Source: JAJFUI01 sp039698035 (GTDB lineage Bacteria; Planctomycetota; Planctomycetia; Pirellulales; Thermoguttaceae). From it: a stretch of DNA of 64,000 nucleotides. A program made the translations under genes and the position numbers. The notes beneath the pieces were generated by a model, which searched no databases, had not been told where the DNA came from, and saw nothing but the letters and a program-made list of their open reading frames with translations. Of the stretch, positions 47,501 to 55,570 are shown in pieces (the stretch's first letter is position 1; each line of letters opens with the position of its first letter). The stretch spans positions 124,001 through 188,000 of the forward strand of contig JBDKSW010000004.1 of NCBI GenBank assembly GCA_039698035.1, in the 5' to 3' direction.

Positions 47501-47704
47501 GCCGGCTGGTGCGGCACGGGCATCTCCCAATACGTCAGCTTCTTCGGCGGTCTCGCACCGCCGCTCATTGTTCCGTGGTCCCATCTATTCATCGGGCTTG
47601 GCATGGCCCTGGGGCTGTGCCTTTTTGCCGCCCTGTGGCCAGCCGTCTTGACGGGACGCACCGAACCGTTGAAACTGTTGCAGGCCGGACGGGCCTCGAT
47701 GTAA
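44552..47704 (+). CDS. FtsX-domain ABC permease with Gly/Pro/Met-rich insert
   Basis: 1050 residues with two FtsX domains. The first membrane helix is near residues 10-32. A periplasmic region follows, in which about residues 105-190 are a low-complexity Gly/Pro/Met/Arg-rich stretch. The first FtsX domain is near 370-500, more helices lie at 500-600, a second extracytoplasmic domain near 610-900, and the second FtsX domain near 915-1050. This arrangement fits LolE/MacB-like or BceB-like mechanotransmission permeases. The adjacent ATPase is the partner. The low-complexity insert is not part of the normal family and its role is unknown. Confidence 0.88.
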   Translation: MKVAWKLALAYVVQHPTRTLLTCSAMIASVCIVVWVASSYDALASQFGQQATEYLGRYDFFVVPEDPENPTIASELTTTLRRDPAVAEVEPVSQSQVRLMNPNAEPEMDPMAGGMGGSMRGPTQRPPRDPAQTAAVEKTDSPRPKREAGPGGPPSKGNGADRPRRPGPSGPGGPGGMPRMRPMSPPTLVGTDAKDPPYELLEGVWLDHQHPEHRGAVLTKATAESLKAKLGDPLLLIIGMKEFRIHVAGVIGQGATQTGMMGMGRGMRRPSSTKPRTGVEAGPASSAIYLPRALADQFSRGKSRTNLVNIRLKPEAKSQIADFRKRWEPQLATSKPMASMLGLEDIKTEISEGMVARQSRQQAWAATGLSLLAALFIIFTTLSMGVTERVRQFAVMRAVGLTRGQVSQAIAVEGLLLALIGWLGGLAAGRAILAMVAHFRPELFRNGPTLGTWCIALTALSAFGGALAASIVPAWRANSVEPLEAMSPPRSPRPGSRRAIALAILGLPLIAINPILVYATSASMSSDTLYYVYMAVGCTSMAIGFLLLTPIAILAVERFVGPWLARLLGIEPRLLRSQLGSNLWRTLGTTAALTVGLGLYVSIQIWGYSMLEPFKPGRWVPDMLVCFPRGGLPDSEIDAVRHVEGVRSETCIPLAVEQPKLASDITRSEQFNSVTRQNNVIMIGLDPQVAFGGSDPLIQADFVEGRASEAIAKLKQGRNCIVPDHFLRAAGLKLGDHFTMVLPDRPDRKVEYTIVGAVSLPGWHWMTKFSGLRRREGRSAAMVFADYATVRRDFELHQINFFWMSVDENYGRKHLDRAEQIAAELKAATEAHRMPGGPAPADTDGPMDGRKAAMLLAGEALRPIADRNQGEKQPVNAQGTWAAGAQMFGESVRVSTPDEVLVRIVARAGDWIWGMSYLPLVTLLATSLGVVNTVMASVRARRWEFGVLRAIGVTRSGLVRMVVGEGILIGLITCLLSLAFGITAGWCGTGISQYVSFFGGLAPPLIVPWSHLFIGLGMALGLCLFAALWPAVLTGRTEPLKLLQAGRASM

Positions 47705-47744
47705 GATAGCAACCCCGACAGAACGTTGCACCGGAGAACGCCTC

Positions 47745-48299
47745 ATGTCGCGATTCAATACCCGAGGATTTGTGTCACTCCTGCTCAGCCTGTCATTTTT
47801 CGTGGCCGTGGTCAGCGGGCTCGTTCTGTGGCTCACGCACTCGCCACAGACGCTCGGCCTCGGTCGGGGCGACTGGAAGCACATACATATCTTCGTCGCA
47901 CTTCTGATGATGATTGCCGGCATCTGGCATTTCATCCTGAACTGGGCCGTCTATGCAAGCTACCTCTGGCGAGCCAACCGACCGAATCTAAAATGGGAAG
48001 CGGCCTTGGCCGTCGTCGTCACGGCCGCAGTCACCTGCACGACGTTGCTTGAGGAGCATGGCTCGTCGGCCCGTCTGATGGCCGCGACCCTTCAGCAGAT
48101 CGCCGGAAACTCGGGCCAATCGGTCGAAAAGCTTGTGGCTGCCCTGAGAGACGATGGAATCCAGGTCCACAACCCGGCCGACTCGCTCCGCGAGATCGCC
48201 GAGCATAACAAGTTGTCGGCTGAAAAAGTTTGCGCAGCCGTGGAACGGCACGCTGGCGGCGGCCCGCGATCGTCTGAGGGCCGCGGCCCGAGCCGCTAG
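47745..48299 (+). CDS. DUF4405-type small membrane protein
   Basis: 184 residues with three membrane helices (about 10-30, 43-70 and 83-100). Histidines in WKHIHIFVALLMM and IWHFILNWAVY occur on the helices, as in the b-type-cytochrome-like DUF4405 family, so heme binding is possible. The C-terminal 80 residues are soluble and helical, with no known domain. It starts 40 nt after the FtsX permease gene, so it may be co-transcribed and accompany that transporter. Confidence 0.7.
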   Translation: MSRFNTRGFVSLLLSLSFFVAVVSGLVLWLTHSPQTLGLGRGDWKHIHIFVALLMMIAGIWHFILNWAVYASYLWRANRPNLKWEAALAVVVTAAVTCTTLLEEHGSSARLMAATLQQIAGNSGQSVEKLVAALRDDGIQVHNPADSLREIAEHNKLSAEKVCAAVERHAGGGPRSSEGRGPSR

Positions 48300-48382
48300 C
48301 CGGACCTCGGAGGGCGAACCGACTGGGTTTTTTCGCTTTGCCGTGCGGCCCAAACTCCAGCTTTTCCTTCCCGGAACGGGCT

Positions 48383-48419
48383 TTGGCGACGAACCGTCCC
48401 CTGCTATAATCCGTAGCAG
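48383..48419 (+). promoter_or_regulatory. Promoter with overlapping inverted repeat upstream of the Gld-like cassette
   Basis: TTGGCG (48383-48388), a 16-bp spacer and a perfect TATAAT (48405-48410). The inverted repeat CTGCTA (48401-48406) / TAGCAG (48414-48419) overlaps the -10 and could block polymerase when bound. It is 147 bp before the ATPase start. The stretch 48300-48556 holds no gene I can support. Confidence 0.55.
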
Positions 48420-48556
48420 TAATTGCACTTCAGCTGGAATCCCGCCCGCCCGGCGACTGCGTCCGTTCCGACGCGCCGCAGCTTGATGGTCTGATGTGTC
48501 AGCCCAGGAACGAGAATGGCCGGGCCACATAAGTACCGTATTGGGAGCAAGTTACG

Positions 48557-49288
48557 ATGACTAAAGAGCAAGGTCCCGCGATGATCGAGGCCGTCGGGCT
48601 CTCGAAATACTACGGCGATTTTGCCGCCATCGAAAACGTCACCTTTCAGATCCCCCAGGGCGAGGTCGTCGCCTTTCTCGGTCCCAACGGCGCCGGCAAG
48701 AGCACGACCATGAAGCTCCTGACCGGCTACCTGGCCGCGTCGGCTGGCATCGCCCGAATCGCGGGTCACGATATGGCCTGCGATCGGCTTGCTGGCTCAA
48801 CACGGCTCGGCTATCTGCCGGAAAACGGCCCGCTCTACCCGGACATGACCCCGCGAGCTCTGCTCAACTTCTTCGCCAACGCTCGAGGGCTGACGTCGAC
48901 CCACAAACGCGACCGGATCGCCAAGGTCGTCGAACTGTGCTCGCTGGGCAGTGTCATCGGCAAACCGATCGGCAAGCTCTCGCGCGGCTATCGCCAGCGC
49001 GTCGGCATGGCCCAAGTCCTTCTGCACGAGCCGGACGTCTTGATCCTCGACGAGCCGACCGCCGGATTGGACCCCAACCAGATTCATGAAGTGCGGGAGA
49101 CGATTCGCAAGCTCGGGCGGAACAAGACGATCCTGCTTTCCACCCACATCCTGCAAGAAGTCGAGGCAATGGCCAGCCGCGTGTTGTTCATCAACGAAGG
49201 CCGCATGGTCTTCGACGGCCCGGTCGGCGACCTGACTAAGGGCGGCAAGCCGCTCGACGAACGATTCCGCGAACTCACGGCCGCTTAA
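48557..49288 (+). CDS. ABC ATPase, GldA/NosF-like
   Basis: 243 residues. Walker A is GPNGAGKST, the Q-loop is in LGYLPENGPLYPDM, the signature is LSRGYRQRVGMAQVLL and Walker B is VLILDEPTAGLD, with the H-loop His in LLSTHILQEVE. The PENGPLY phrase marks the GldA/NosF/CcmA group that pairs with permeases of gliding or export systems. It is the first gene of a three-gene cassette (ATPase, permease-GldG fusion, DUF4340 protein). ATG 48557 is used; ATG 48581 is an internal option. Confidence 0.93.
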   Translation: MTKEQGPAMIEAVGLSKYYGDFAAIENVTFQIPQGEVVAFLGPNGAGKSTTMKLLTGYLAASAGIARIAGHDMACDRLAGSTRLGYLPENGPLYPDMTPRALLNFFANARGLTSTHKRDRIAKVVELCSLGSVIGKPIGKLSRGYRQRVGMAQVLLHEPDVLILDEPTAGLDPNQIHEVRETIRKLGRNKTILLSTHILQEVEAMASRVLFINEGRMVFDGPVGDLTKGGKPLDERFRELTAA

Positions 49289-49339
49289 TGGTTGGTGGAC
49301 CACGTCGACCAACAATCATCCTTACCCATCGATGATCCC

Positions 49340-52078
49340 ATGAATATCCGAGTACTCGACTCCGTCTTCCGACGGAACTTCGTCAGCTACTTTGCCAACC
49401 CGACGGGCTACGTGTTCATCTGCCTGTTCGTTCTGCTGGGCGCGACGGCCGCCTTCTGGGTGCCCGATTTCTTCAGCAACAACCTGGCCAATCTCGACCA
49501 GCTCAGCTATTGGCTCCCGTTCATCATGCTCGTGTACATTCCCACGATCACGATGGGCGTCTGGGCCGATGAACGCCGGCAGGGGACCGACGAACTCCTG
49601 CTGACCATTCCGGCCCGCGATTTTGACATCGTGCTGGGCAAGTATCTGGCCGCCGTGGCCATTTTCACCGTCGCGCTCGTGTTCTCGCTCGCGTGCAACC
49701 TGGCCGTGCTCCGTTGGCTCGGCAATCCCGACGTGGGGCTGTTCCTTGGCACTTACGTCGGCTACTGGCTCGTCGGCATCGCCATGCTGGCCATCGGCGT
49801 CGTCGCCTCCTTCTTGACGGGCAACATCACGATTGCCTACGTCGTGGGCGTGCTATTCAACGTGCCGTTGGTGTTTCTGGCGGCGGCCGACGCGATCTTT
49901 GGCGCGCGCGGTCGGCAGGCCGTCCTGGCCATCAAGGGCTGGAGCATCAGTCAACAGTTCGCCGACTTTGGACGCGGCGTGCTGAGCCTTGCCAGCGTGG
50001 CCTACTTCCTGATGATTGTCGTCGTCATGCTCTACCTGAGCATGGTGTTGATCGGCCGCCGCCATTGGTACAGCGGCGGAAAGCGATGGGCCCTGGCCTC
50101 GCACTTCACAATCCGCACGCTCGCCCTGGGCGTCATGGCCATTGGCGCGGTCGTCGTGTTCCGCCACAACGACCTGCGATGGGACGTCACGAGCGAGAAA
50201 CTGAGTTCCTTGGCGCCGCAGACGCGCAAGCTGGTCGCCCAGTTGAAGACGGAGCGACCCGTGCGAATCGAGGCCTTCGTCAGCCCCAGCGTACCCGAGA
50301 CCTATGTGCCGGCCCGAATGAACCTGCTCAATGTGCTGCAAGAGTTGAAGGCCATCGGCGGCGCCAAGCTCCAAGTGCTGATTCACAACACGGACCGATT
50401 TACTGAAGAGGCGGCCCTGGCCGAGAAGAACTACGGGATCGAACCACGCGAGGTCACGACCTTCAACCACGGCGCGCTTTCCTCCGACCACATCTATCTG
50501 CACATCGCGGTCAAGTCCGGCGCCGGCAAGGCCCTGGTGTCGTTCGTCGACCAGGACACGCCGCTCGAGTACGAGTTAGTCCGCTCGATTTGCACGCTCA
50601 GCCAGCCGAAGCGAAAACGGCTCGGCGTTCTTTCGACCGACGCCCAGCTTTACGGCGGCTTCAGCATGCAGGGCATGGCGCCCAATTGGCCCATCATCGA
50701 CGAACTGGAAAAGCAGTACGACCTGGTGCGCGTCGATCCGAGCAAACCGATCACCGACAAGTACGACGTCCTCCTGGCCGTGCAGCCTTCGTCGCTGGGC
50801 GTGGCCGAAATGAACAACTTTATCGCGGCCGTGCGTGATGGCCAGCCGACGGCCATCTTCGAGGACCCCGCGCCCGTCTGGTGCCCCGGAGTCCCGGCAA
50901 CCAGCGCCCCGCGCCAGGCACCCGGCGGAATGAACGCCATGTTCATGGGCGGCGCCGCGCCGCCCAAGGGCCGGATCACCCCGCTCTGGGAAATGCTGGG
51001 CGTCGATTTCGCCAGCGACCAGATCGTCTGGCAGGACTACAACCCGTACCCCAAGCTGCCGCTGTTCAGCGAAAACCCAGAGTTTGTGTTCGTCGGCGTC
51101 CGCAAGGGCGTCAAGCAACCGTTTGCCGCCAACGATCCGATCAGCTCGGGCTTGCAGCAGATGCTCTTCCCGTTCCCTGGCTCGTTGAACCCGCTGAACA
51201 CCTCGACGCTCAAGTTCACGCCGCTGGCGCGGACTGGCGAGGACACCGGCACGGTTCGCTACGCCGAGCTCATGCAGATGGGTCCGATGGGTCAGCGCGG
51301 ACTGAACCCCGATCGTCAGCGATTCTCCACGAACCTAAGCCACGTGCTGGCCGCCCACATCCGGGGCAAAGTCACCCCGGCCGACGCGGACGACGCCCAA
51401 CAAGCGGCCGACCAGAAAACCAAGGCCAAGCAGCCCGCGAAGAAAGCGCCCGAATCTACGGTCAACGTCGTGCTGGTCTGCGACATCGACATGCTCTCGC
51501 AAGTCTTCTTCCGACTTCGCGATCAGGCCGAGATTCCCGAGCTGGGCATCCGACTCAGGTTCGACAACATCACGTTCATCCTCAACTCGCTCGACGCCCT
51601 GGCCGGCGACGACCGTTTCCTCGAAATCCGCAAACGGCGGCCCAAGTATCGCACCCTGAGCCACATCGACGAGTGGACGGAAAAGGACCGCAGGCTGGCG
51701 GCCGAGGAAATCGAGAAGTTCTCTAAGAACGTCGAGGAAGAGGAAGCCAAGGCCCAGAAGGCGATGGAGGATGAAATCGCGGCGCTCAGGCAGCGGAAGG
51801 ACGTCGATCAGCAGCAGATGTTGATCGAGGTGCTCATGAAGCAGCAGGACCTCGAACGGCTCAAGGAAACCAGGATTGCCCAGCTTCGTCAGGAGCAGAA
51901 CACGAAGCGGAATAAGATCGAAACGGAATTGACCCTGAAGATCCGCAGTGTGCAGGAAAGGGCCAAGCTGATGGCCGTCTTGCTGCCGCCGATCGCGCCG
52001 CTGATGGTGGCCATTGTCGTCTTCTTCACACGTCGCGCCCGCGAACGCGAGGGCGTCGCCCGATCCCGATTGCGATAA
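49340..52078 (+). CDS. Fused GldF-like permease and GldG-like auxiliary protein
   Basis: 912 residues. Residues about 15-235 are a six-helix ABC-2 permease (VFICLFVLLGATAAFWVPDF onward). One more helix follows near 260-280, then an extracytoplasmic GldG-type ABC_transp_aux domain of about 450 residues (VTSEKLSSLAPQTRKLVAQL, VSFVDQDTPLEYELVRSI, LLAVQPSSLGVAEMNNFI). The last 150 residues are a long charged coiled coil ending in a membrane helix (LPPIAPLMVAIVVFFTRRAR). In Bacteroidetes GldF and GldG are separate; here they are one polypeptide. ATG 49340 is favoured over TTG 49292 because the conserved start NIRVLDSVFRRNFVSYF follows. Confidence 0.88.
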   Translation: MNIRVLDSVFRRNFVSYFANPTGYVFICLFVLLGATAAFWVPDFFSNNLANLDQLSYWLPFIMLVYIPTITMGVWADERRQGTDELLLTIPARDFDIVLGKYLAAVAIFTVALVFSLACNLAVLRWLGNPDVGLFLGTYVGYWLVGIAMLAIGVVASFLTGNITIAYVVGVLFNVPLVFLAAADAIFGARGRQAVLAIKGWSISQQFADFGRGVLSLASVAYFLMIVVVMLYLSMVLIGRRHWYSGGKRWALASHFTIRTLALGVMAIGAVVVFRHNDLRWDVTSEKLSSLAPQTRKLVAQLKTERPVRIEAFVSPSVPETYVPARMNLLNVLQELKAIGGAKLQVLIHNTDRFTEEAALAEKNYGIEPREVTTFNHGALSSDHIYLHIAVKSGAGKALVSFVDQDTPLEYELVRSICTLSQPKRKRLGVLSTDAQLYGGFSMQGMAPNWPIIDELEKQYDLVRVDPSKPITDKYDVLLAVQPSSLGVAEMNNFIAAVRDGQPTAIFEDPAPVWCPGVPATSAPRQAPGGMNAMFMGGAAPPKGRITPLWEMLGVDFASDQIVWQDYNPYPKLPLFSENPEFVFVGVRKGVKQPFAANDPISSGLQQMLFPFPGSLNPLNTSTLKFTPLARTGEDTGTVRYAELMQMGPMGQRGLNPDRQRFSTNLSHVLAAHIRGKVTPADADDAQQAADQKTKAKQPAKKAPESTVNVVLVCDIDMLSQVFFRLRDQAEIPELGIRLRFDNITFILNSLDALAGDDRFLEIRKRRPKYRTLSHIDEWTEKDRRLAAEEIEKFSKNVEEEEAKAQKAMEDEIAALRQRKDVDQQQMLIEVLMKQQDLERLKETRIAQLRQEQNTKRNKIETELTLKIRSVQERAKLMAVLLPPIAPLMVAIVVFFTRRAREREGVARSRLR

Positions 52079-52171
52079 CCGTCAGAGCCGCGACCGATGG
52101 TCGCCCCATGGCAGGCCGGCCCGTGAATCGGCGGCCCATGCGAACAACATCTCGCATCAACGACAACTCCC

Positions 52172-53899
52172 ATGAACGAAACTCCCAAAACCCTGACCTT
52201 TCTGGCCGCGGCCGCGGTCGTCCTATTGCTGGCCGTCGTCACGCGTCCCTCGTTGCCCACCGCCAAGCACAGCGATGTCCGGGGGCAGTTGCTCTATCCC
52301 GATTTCAAGGACCCGTTGGCCGTCGCCAGCCTGGAAATCGTCGAGTTCGACGAGACCAACGCCACGCTGCACCCGTTCAAGGTCGCCTCGATCGAGCACA
52401 AAGGCAAGACCCGCTGGGTCATTCCGTCGCATGACAACTACCCGGCCGACGCCAAGGAGCAGGTGGCCTCGGCGGCCACGGCCCTGATGCGGATGAAAAT
52501 CCTCAACATGGCCACCGACGCGCAGGGCGACCAGGCCGAATACGGCGTCGTCGAGCCCGATCGCAAGACGCTCAAGGTCGGCATGACGGGCGTCGGCCTG
52601 AAGATCGTCATGAAGGACAAGCAGGGCAACGAGCTGCTGGCCCTTGTCATCGGCAAGGAAGCCGGCAAACCAGGACTTCGCTACGTCCGCAAGGTTGGCC
52701 AGGACGCCGTCTACGTCGTCGAGGCACGCACCGACAAGTTCAGCACGAAGTTCGAGAACTGGATCGAACGCAATCTGCTCCAGGTCAGTTCGTTCGACGT
52801 CAATCGCCTCTGGATCCACGACTACGCCGTCAAGGAAACCGAGATGGGCCCCACCATCCAGCAGCGTGCGCGGATCGAACTCGCTCACAACGACAGCGGC
52901 GAGCCGAAGTGGAAGCTGCTCGACGACCAGCGGCTCGTGGCCGATCCGAAAAACCCACGAGCGGACAAGTGGACATCGGTCAAGATGGCGCCCGACGAAG
53001 AGCTGAACGCCGCGAAGCTCGGTGATTTAATGTACGCGTTGGACGATTTGAAGATCGTCGATGTCAGCCTGAAGCCGGCCGGCCTGAGCGCTGATCTCAA
53101 GGCGGGCCGCGACCTGCTGTCCCGCCGCGAGGCGTTGAAGGCCCTCCGAGGCGTCGGATTCCTCCCGGGACAACTCGAAGAGAATGGCCCTGTCGAAATC
53201 TATTCGAGCGAAGGCGAAATCCGCGTCGGCGCCGCAAGCGGCGTCGAATACGTCCTTCGCTTCGGCGACATCGCTGGCCGTGGCTCGGCGAAGAAAGCCG
53301 ACAAGAAGCCCAATGGCAAGGACGGCGACAAGAAAGCGACCGACAGCAGCCCCGGCCTAAACCGCTATCTGTTCATCATGGCCGAGTTCAACGCGGCACT
53401 GTTGGCCAAGCCGCAGTTCGAGCTGCTGCCCGAGGCGAAGAAGGCCGCGGCCGAAAAGAAAGCGGCCGACAGCAAGAAGGCAAACGAATCCAAGAAACCG
53501 GCCGACGCCAAGAAGCCGGCGGACAAGGACAAGAAGGCCGAGCCGAAGAAGCCGGTCGAAAACTCGGCGAAGGAACTCGAAGCCGAGAAGAAGGCCCTCG
53601 ACGCCGAGCGCGAGCGGATCGGAAAAGAGAATAAACGAAAGCTAGAAGAGTACGAGCAGAAGGTCGCGGATGGCAAGAAACGAGTCAGCGAGCTCAACGC
53701 GCGGTTTGCCGACTGGTATTACGTCATCTCCGACGACGTTTTCCACAAGATCCATCTCGGCCGTGACCAGATCGTCAAGAAGAAGGACAAGCCCAAAGAG
53801 CAAGGCAAGGCGTCGAACGGCGACCATGTCGGTCACGACCATCAGCCGCCAGCCGAGGGCCTCGACAAGTTCAAGGCCGAAGGGCCGGCTGAAAAGTAG
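52172..53899 (+). CDS. DUF4340 protein, partner of the Gld-like ABC system
   Basis: 575 residues. An N-terminal hydrophobic signal or anchor (LTFLAAAAVVLLLAVVTR) precedes a DUF4340 region: ATDAQGDQAEYGVVEPDRKT, the strand ALVIGKEAGKPGLRYVRK and VYVVEARTDKFSTKFENWIE. Residues about 370-380 and 425-480 are Lys/Ala/Asp-rich low complexity, and the rest is coiled. DUF4340 genes regularly accompany GldG-type ABC genes, and this one starts 93 nt after the fusion gene. Probably extracytoplasmic and associated with the transporter; biochemical role unknown. Confidence 0.85.
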   Translation: MNETPKTLTFLAAAAVVLLLAVVTRPSLPTAKHSDVRGQLLYPDFKDPLAVASLEIVEFDETNATLHPFKVASIEHKGKTRWVIPSHDNYPADAKEQVASAATALMRMKILNMATDAQGDQAEYGVVEPDRKTLKVGMTGVGLKIVMKDKQGNELLALVIGKEAGKPGLRYVRKVGQDAVYVVEARTDKFSTKFENWIERNLLQVSSFDVNRLWIHDYAVKETEMGPTIQQRARIELAHNDSGEPKWKLLDDQRLVADPKNPRADKWTSVKMAPDEELNAAKLGDLMYALDDLKIVDVSLKPAGLSADLKAGRDLLSRREALKALRGVGFLPGQLEENGPVEIYSSEGEIRVGAASGVEYVLRFGDIAGRGSAKKADKKPNGKDGDKKATDSSPGLNRYLFIMAEFNAALLAKPQFELLPEAKKAAAEKKAADSKKANESKKPADAKKPADKDKKAEPKKPVENSAKELEAEKKALDAERERIGKENKRKLEEYEQKVADGKKRVSELNARFADWYYVISDDVFHKIHLGRDQIVKKKDKPKEQGKASNGDHVGHDHQPPAEGLDKFKAEGPAEK

Positions 53900-53974
53900 C
53901 CAATCGCGAATGCAAGACGGCTGCCGGCCAATCGTCGCCGGCGGGCGGCCTCGCTGGTAACGGGCCGTGCGCCG

Positions 53975-55372
53975 TTAATCGCCGAAATATGTCGACTCGC
54001 GGATCCGCGTGCCAGAGGCAAGCTTCGAAGCCAGCTCCTCGGCATCCAACGCGTAGAGTGGGCTGATCTCGACCGTCACCCCGTCATCCACCCGAGTGCC
54101 CACCTGACGGAGCCAGCCCCGATAGAGCCCGGCCATCGCGGCCCGAACCGCCTCCGGCGTATCGGTCCTCGCGCCCGAGGCATTCTTCAGCGGAGCAAAC
54201 GCCCTGGCCGGATCGACCTCAACCGCAATCGCATTTCTGGCCAACGGCATCAAATCAAAAATGAACCGCTCGAACTTGAGGGCGTTCGGCGCGCTCGGCT
54301 CGATGCGGCGGCCGCTCGCATCGATATACGACGACTTCTTGTGGGCAATATGAAACGGCAGCGATTCGGCCTGCTCGGTCACTCGACGCAGAAAGGCCGC
54401 ATCAATCACATGAACGGCGATGCTGCCGGCCCAAATGGCAAGCGAGCCGTCCGCATGGCGCCGCCGGGCCGCTTCGTCCGGCAGGTCGCTGTACTCGATA
54501 ACCATCAGTCGCCCGTCCACCTGGACGACGTTGCCGACGCGCTCGAGCGGGTCCTGCTTCGCCACCACCTGACTCGAGAATTCAGAGTCGGACAGCAGGT
54601 GATAGCCTAGGAACTCCGGCCCGCAAATATCGACCAACGGATTGTCCACTTGGAGGTAGAACAGGTGGCGAACGCCGCGACGCTCGATGTCCTCGAGCGC
54701 TCCACCGCGTCGGAGCGCGGCCAACAGCCCGCCATGTCCGTCGGGGCTCAATGCAATCTGCCCGGGCGATTCCAGCAACACGCGGCCCGTCTGTTCGTCG
54801 ACGGCCGGCATCGTGCCCTGGCAAAACACCAGAAGCTCGTCTTCCGGGAGCCCAAAGCGCTGGTGCTCGGCAAGAAACGCGACCGTCTCGGCATGGGTCG
54901 CCGGACTGCTCATGACGTAGAGCGGGATTCGCGCGCCGTAACGCCGAGCGGCCGCCATGACCTTTTCGATGTGGATCTGAAACAGCGATTTTTGCGAAAT
55001 TGGCCCGATCGGAAACAGCCCCTTCGGCCGATGGAAGCCGAGCCGCGTCCCCTGTCCGCCGGCCGTCAGGATCACCCCCATCTGGCCCGCCCGCAGCGCC
55101 TCGATGCCGCGCTGCCTCGCTTGCTGAGGGCTAAACGGATTGCCGGGCGAGTCGAGCCGGAACGCGGGCGGTTCCTGGGCACGCGCGGCCAATGCGCCCA
55201 TGCTGGCCTGATGGCCACGCCCTTCGTAGAGCCGCCGAACCCGCGCAAAGTCAATCGCCTCGATTTGTTGGGCGAGCAACGCGCGCCCCCCTGCATCGAG
55301 CTGTTCCCAAAACGCCAACAAATGCTCTTGGCCGTAAGGGTGAACTGCCGCGAGCAATCGGTCTTTCGTCAT
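53975..55372 (-). CDS. UDPGP-family UDP-sugar pyrophosphorylase
   Basis: 465 residues of the eukaryotic-type UDP-glucose/UDP-N-acetylhexosamine pyrophosphorylase family. The uridine-binding loop GGQGTRLGFHRPKGLFPIG lies near residues 108-126. It is followed by PLYVMSSPATHAETVAFL, the HGGLLAALRRGG segment, LQVDNPLVDICGPEFLGYHL and LERVGNVVQVDGRLMVIEYS. These match UAP1/AGX-like enzymes that make UDP-GlcNAc or UDP-sugars for envelope glycans. Exact sugar specificity cannot be read. ATG 55372 is used; ATG 55417 would add 15 residues without conservation. Confidence 0.9.
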   Translation of the reverse strand: MTKDRLLAAVHPYGQEHLLAFWEQLDAGGRALLAQQIEAIDFARVRRLYEGRGHQASMGALAARAQEPPAFRLDSPGNPFSPQQARQRGIEALRAGQMGVILTAGGQGTRLGFHRPKGLFPIGPISQKSLFQIHIEKVMAAARRYGARIPLYVMSSPATHAETVAFLAEHQRFGLPEDELLVFCQGTMPAVDEQTGRVLLESPGQIALSPDGHGGLLAALRRGGALEDIERRGVRHLFYLQVDNPLVDICGPEFLGYHLLSDSEFSSQVVAKQDPLERVGNVVQVDGRLMVIEYSDLPDEAARRRHADGSLAIWAGSIAVHVIDAAFLRRVTEQAESLPFHIAHKKSSYIDASGRRIEPSAPNALKFERFIFDLMPLARNAIAVEVDPARAFAPLKNASGARTDTPEAVRAAMAGLYRGWLRQVGTRVDDGVTVEISPLYALDAEELASKLASGTRIRESTYFGD

Positions 55373-55570
55373 GGCGATGGGGCCGACACGCTTGGTTCGT
55401 CTCGGCAGCAGTGGCAATGGGCTGACGGTGAAAACGGCATTCTAGGACCATGTAATTCCAGGCGTCAAGCGGCCCTCTTGCGAGCAGCCCTTCCAGCGGC
55501 TAGCATGATAGTTGCTTTCCATATTCTGACCCCACGGTTTCCCGCCCCAATTGCCCACGGAGATTGATCC

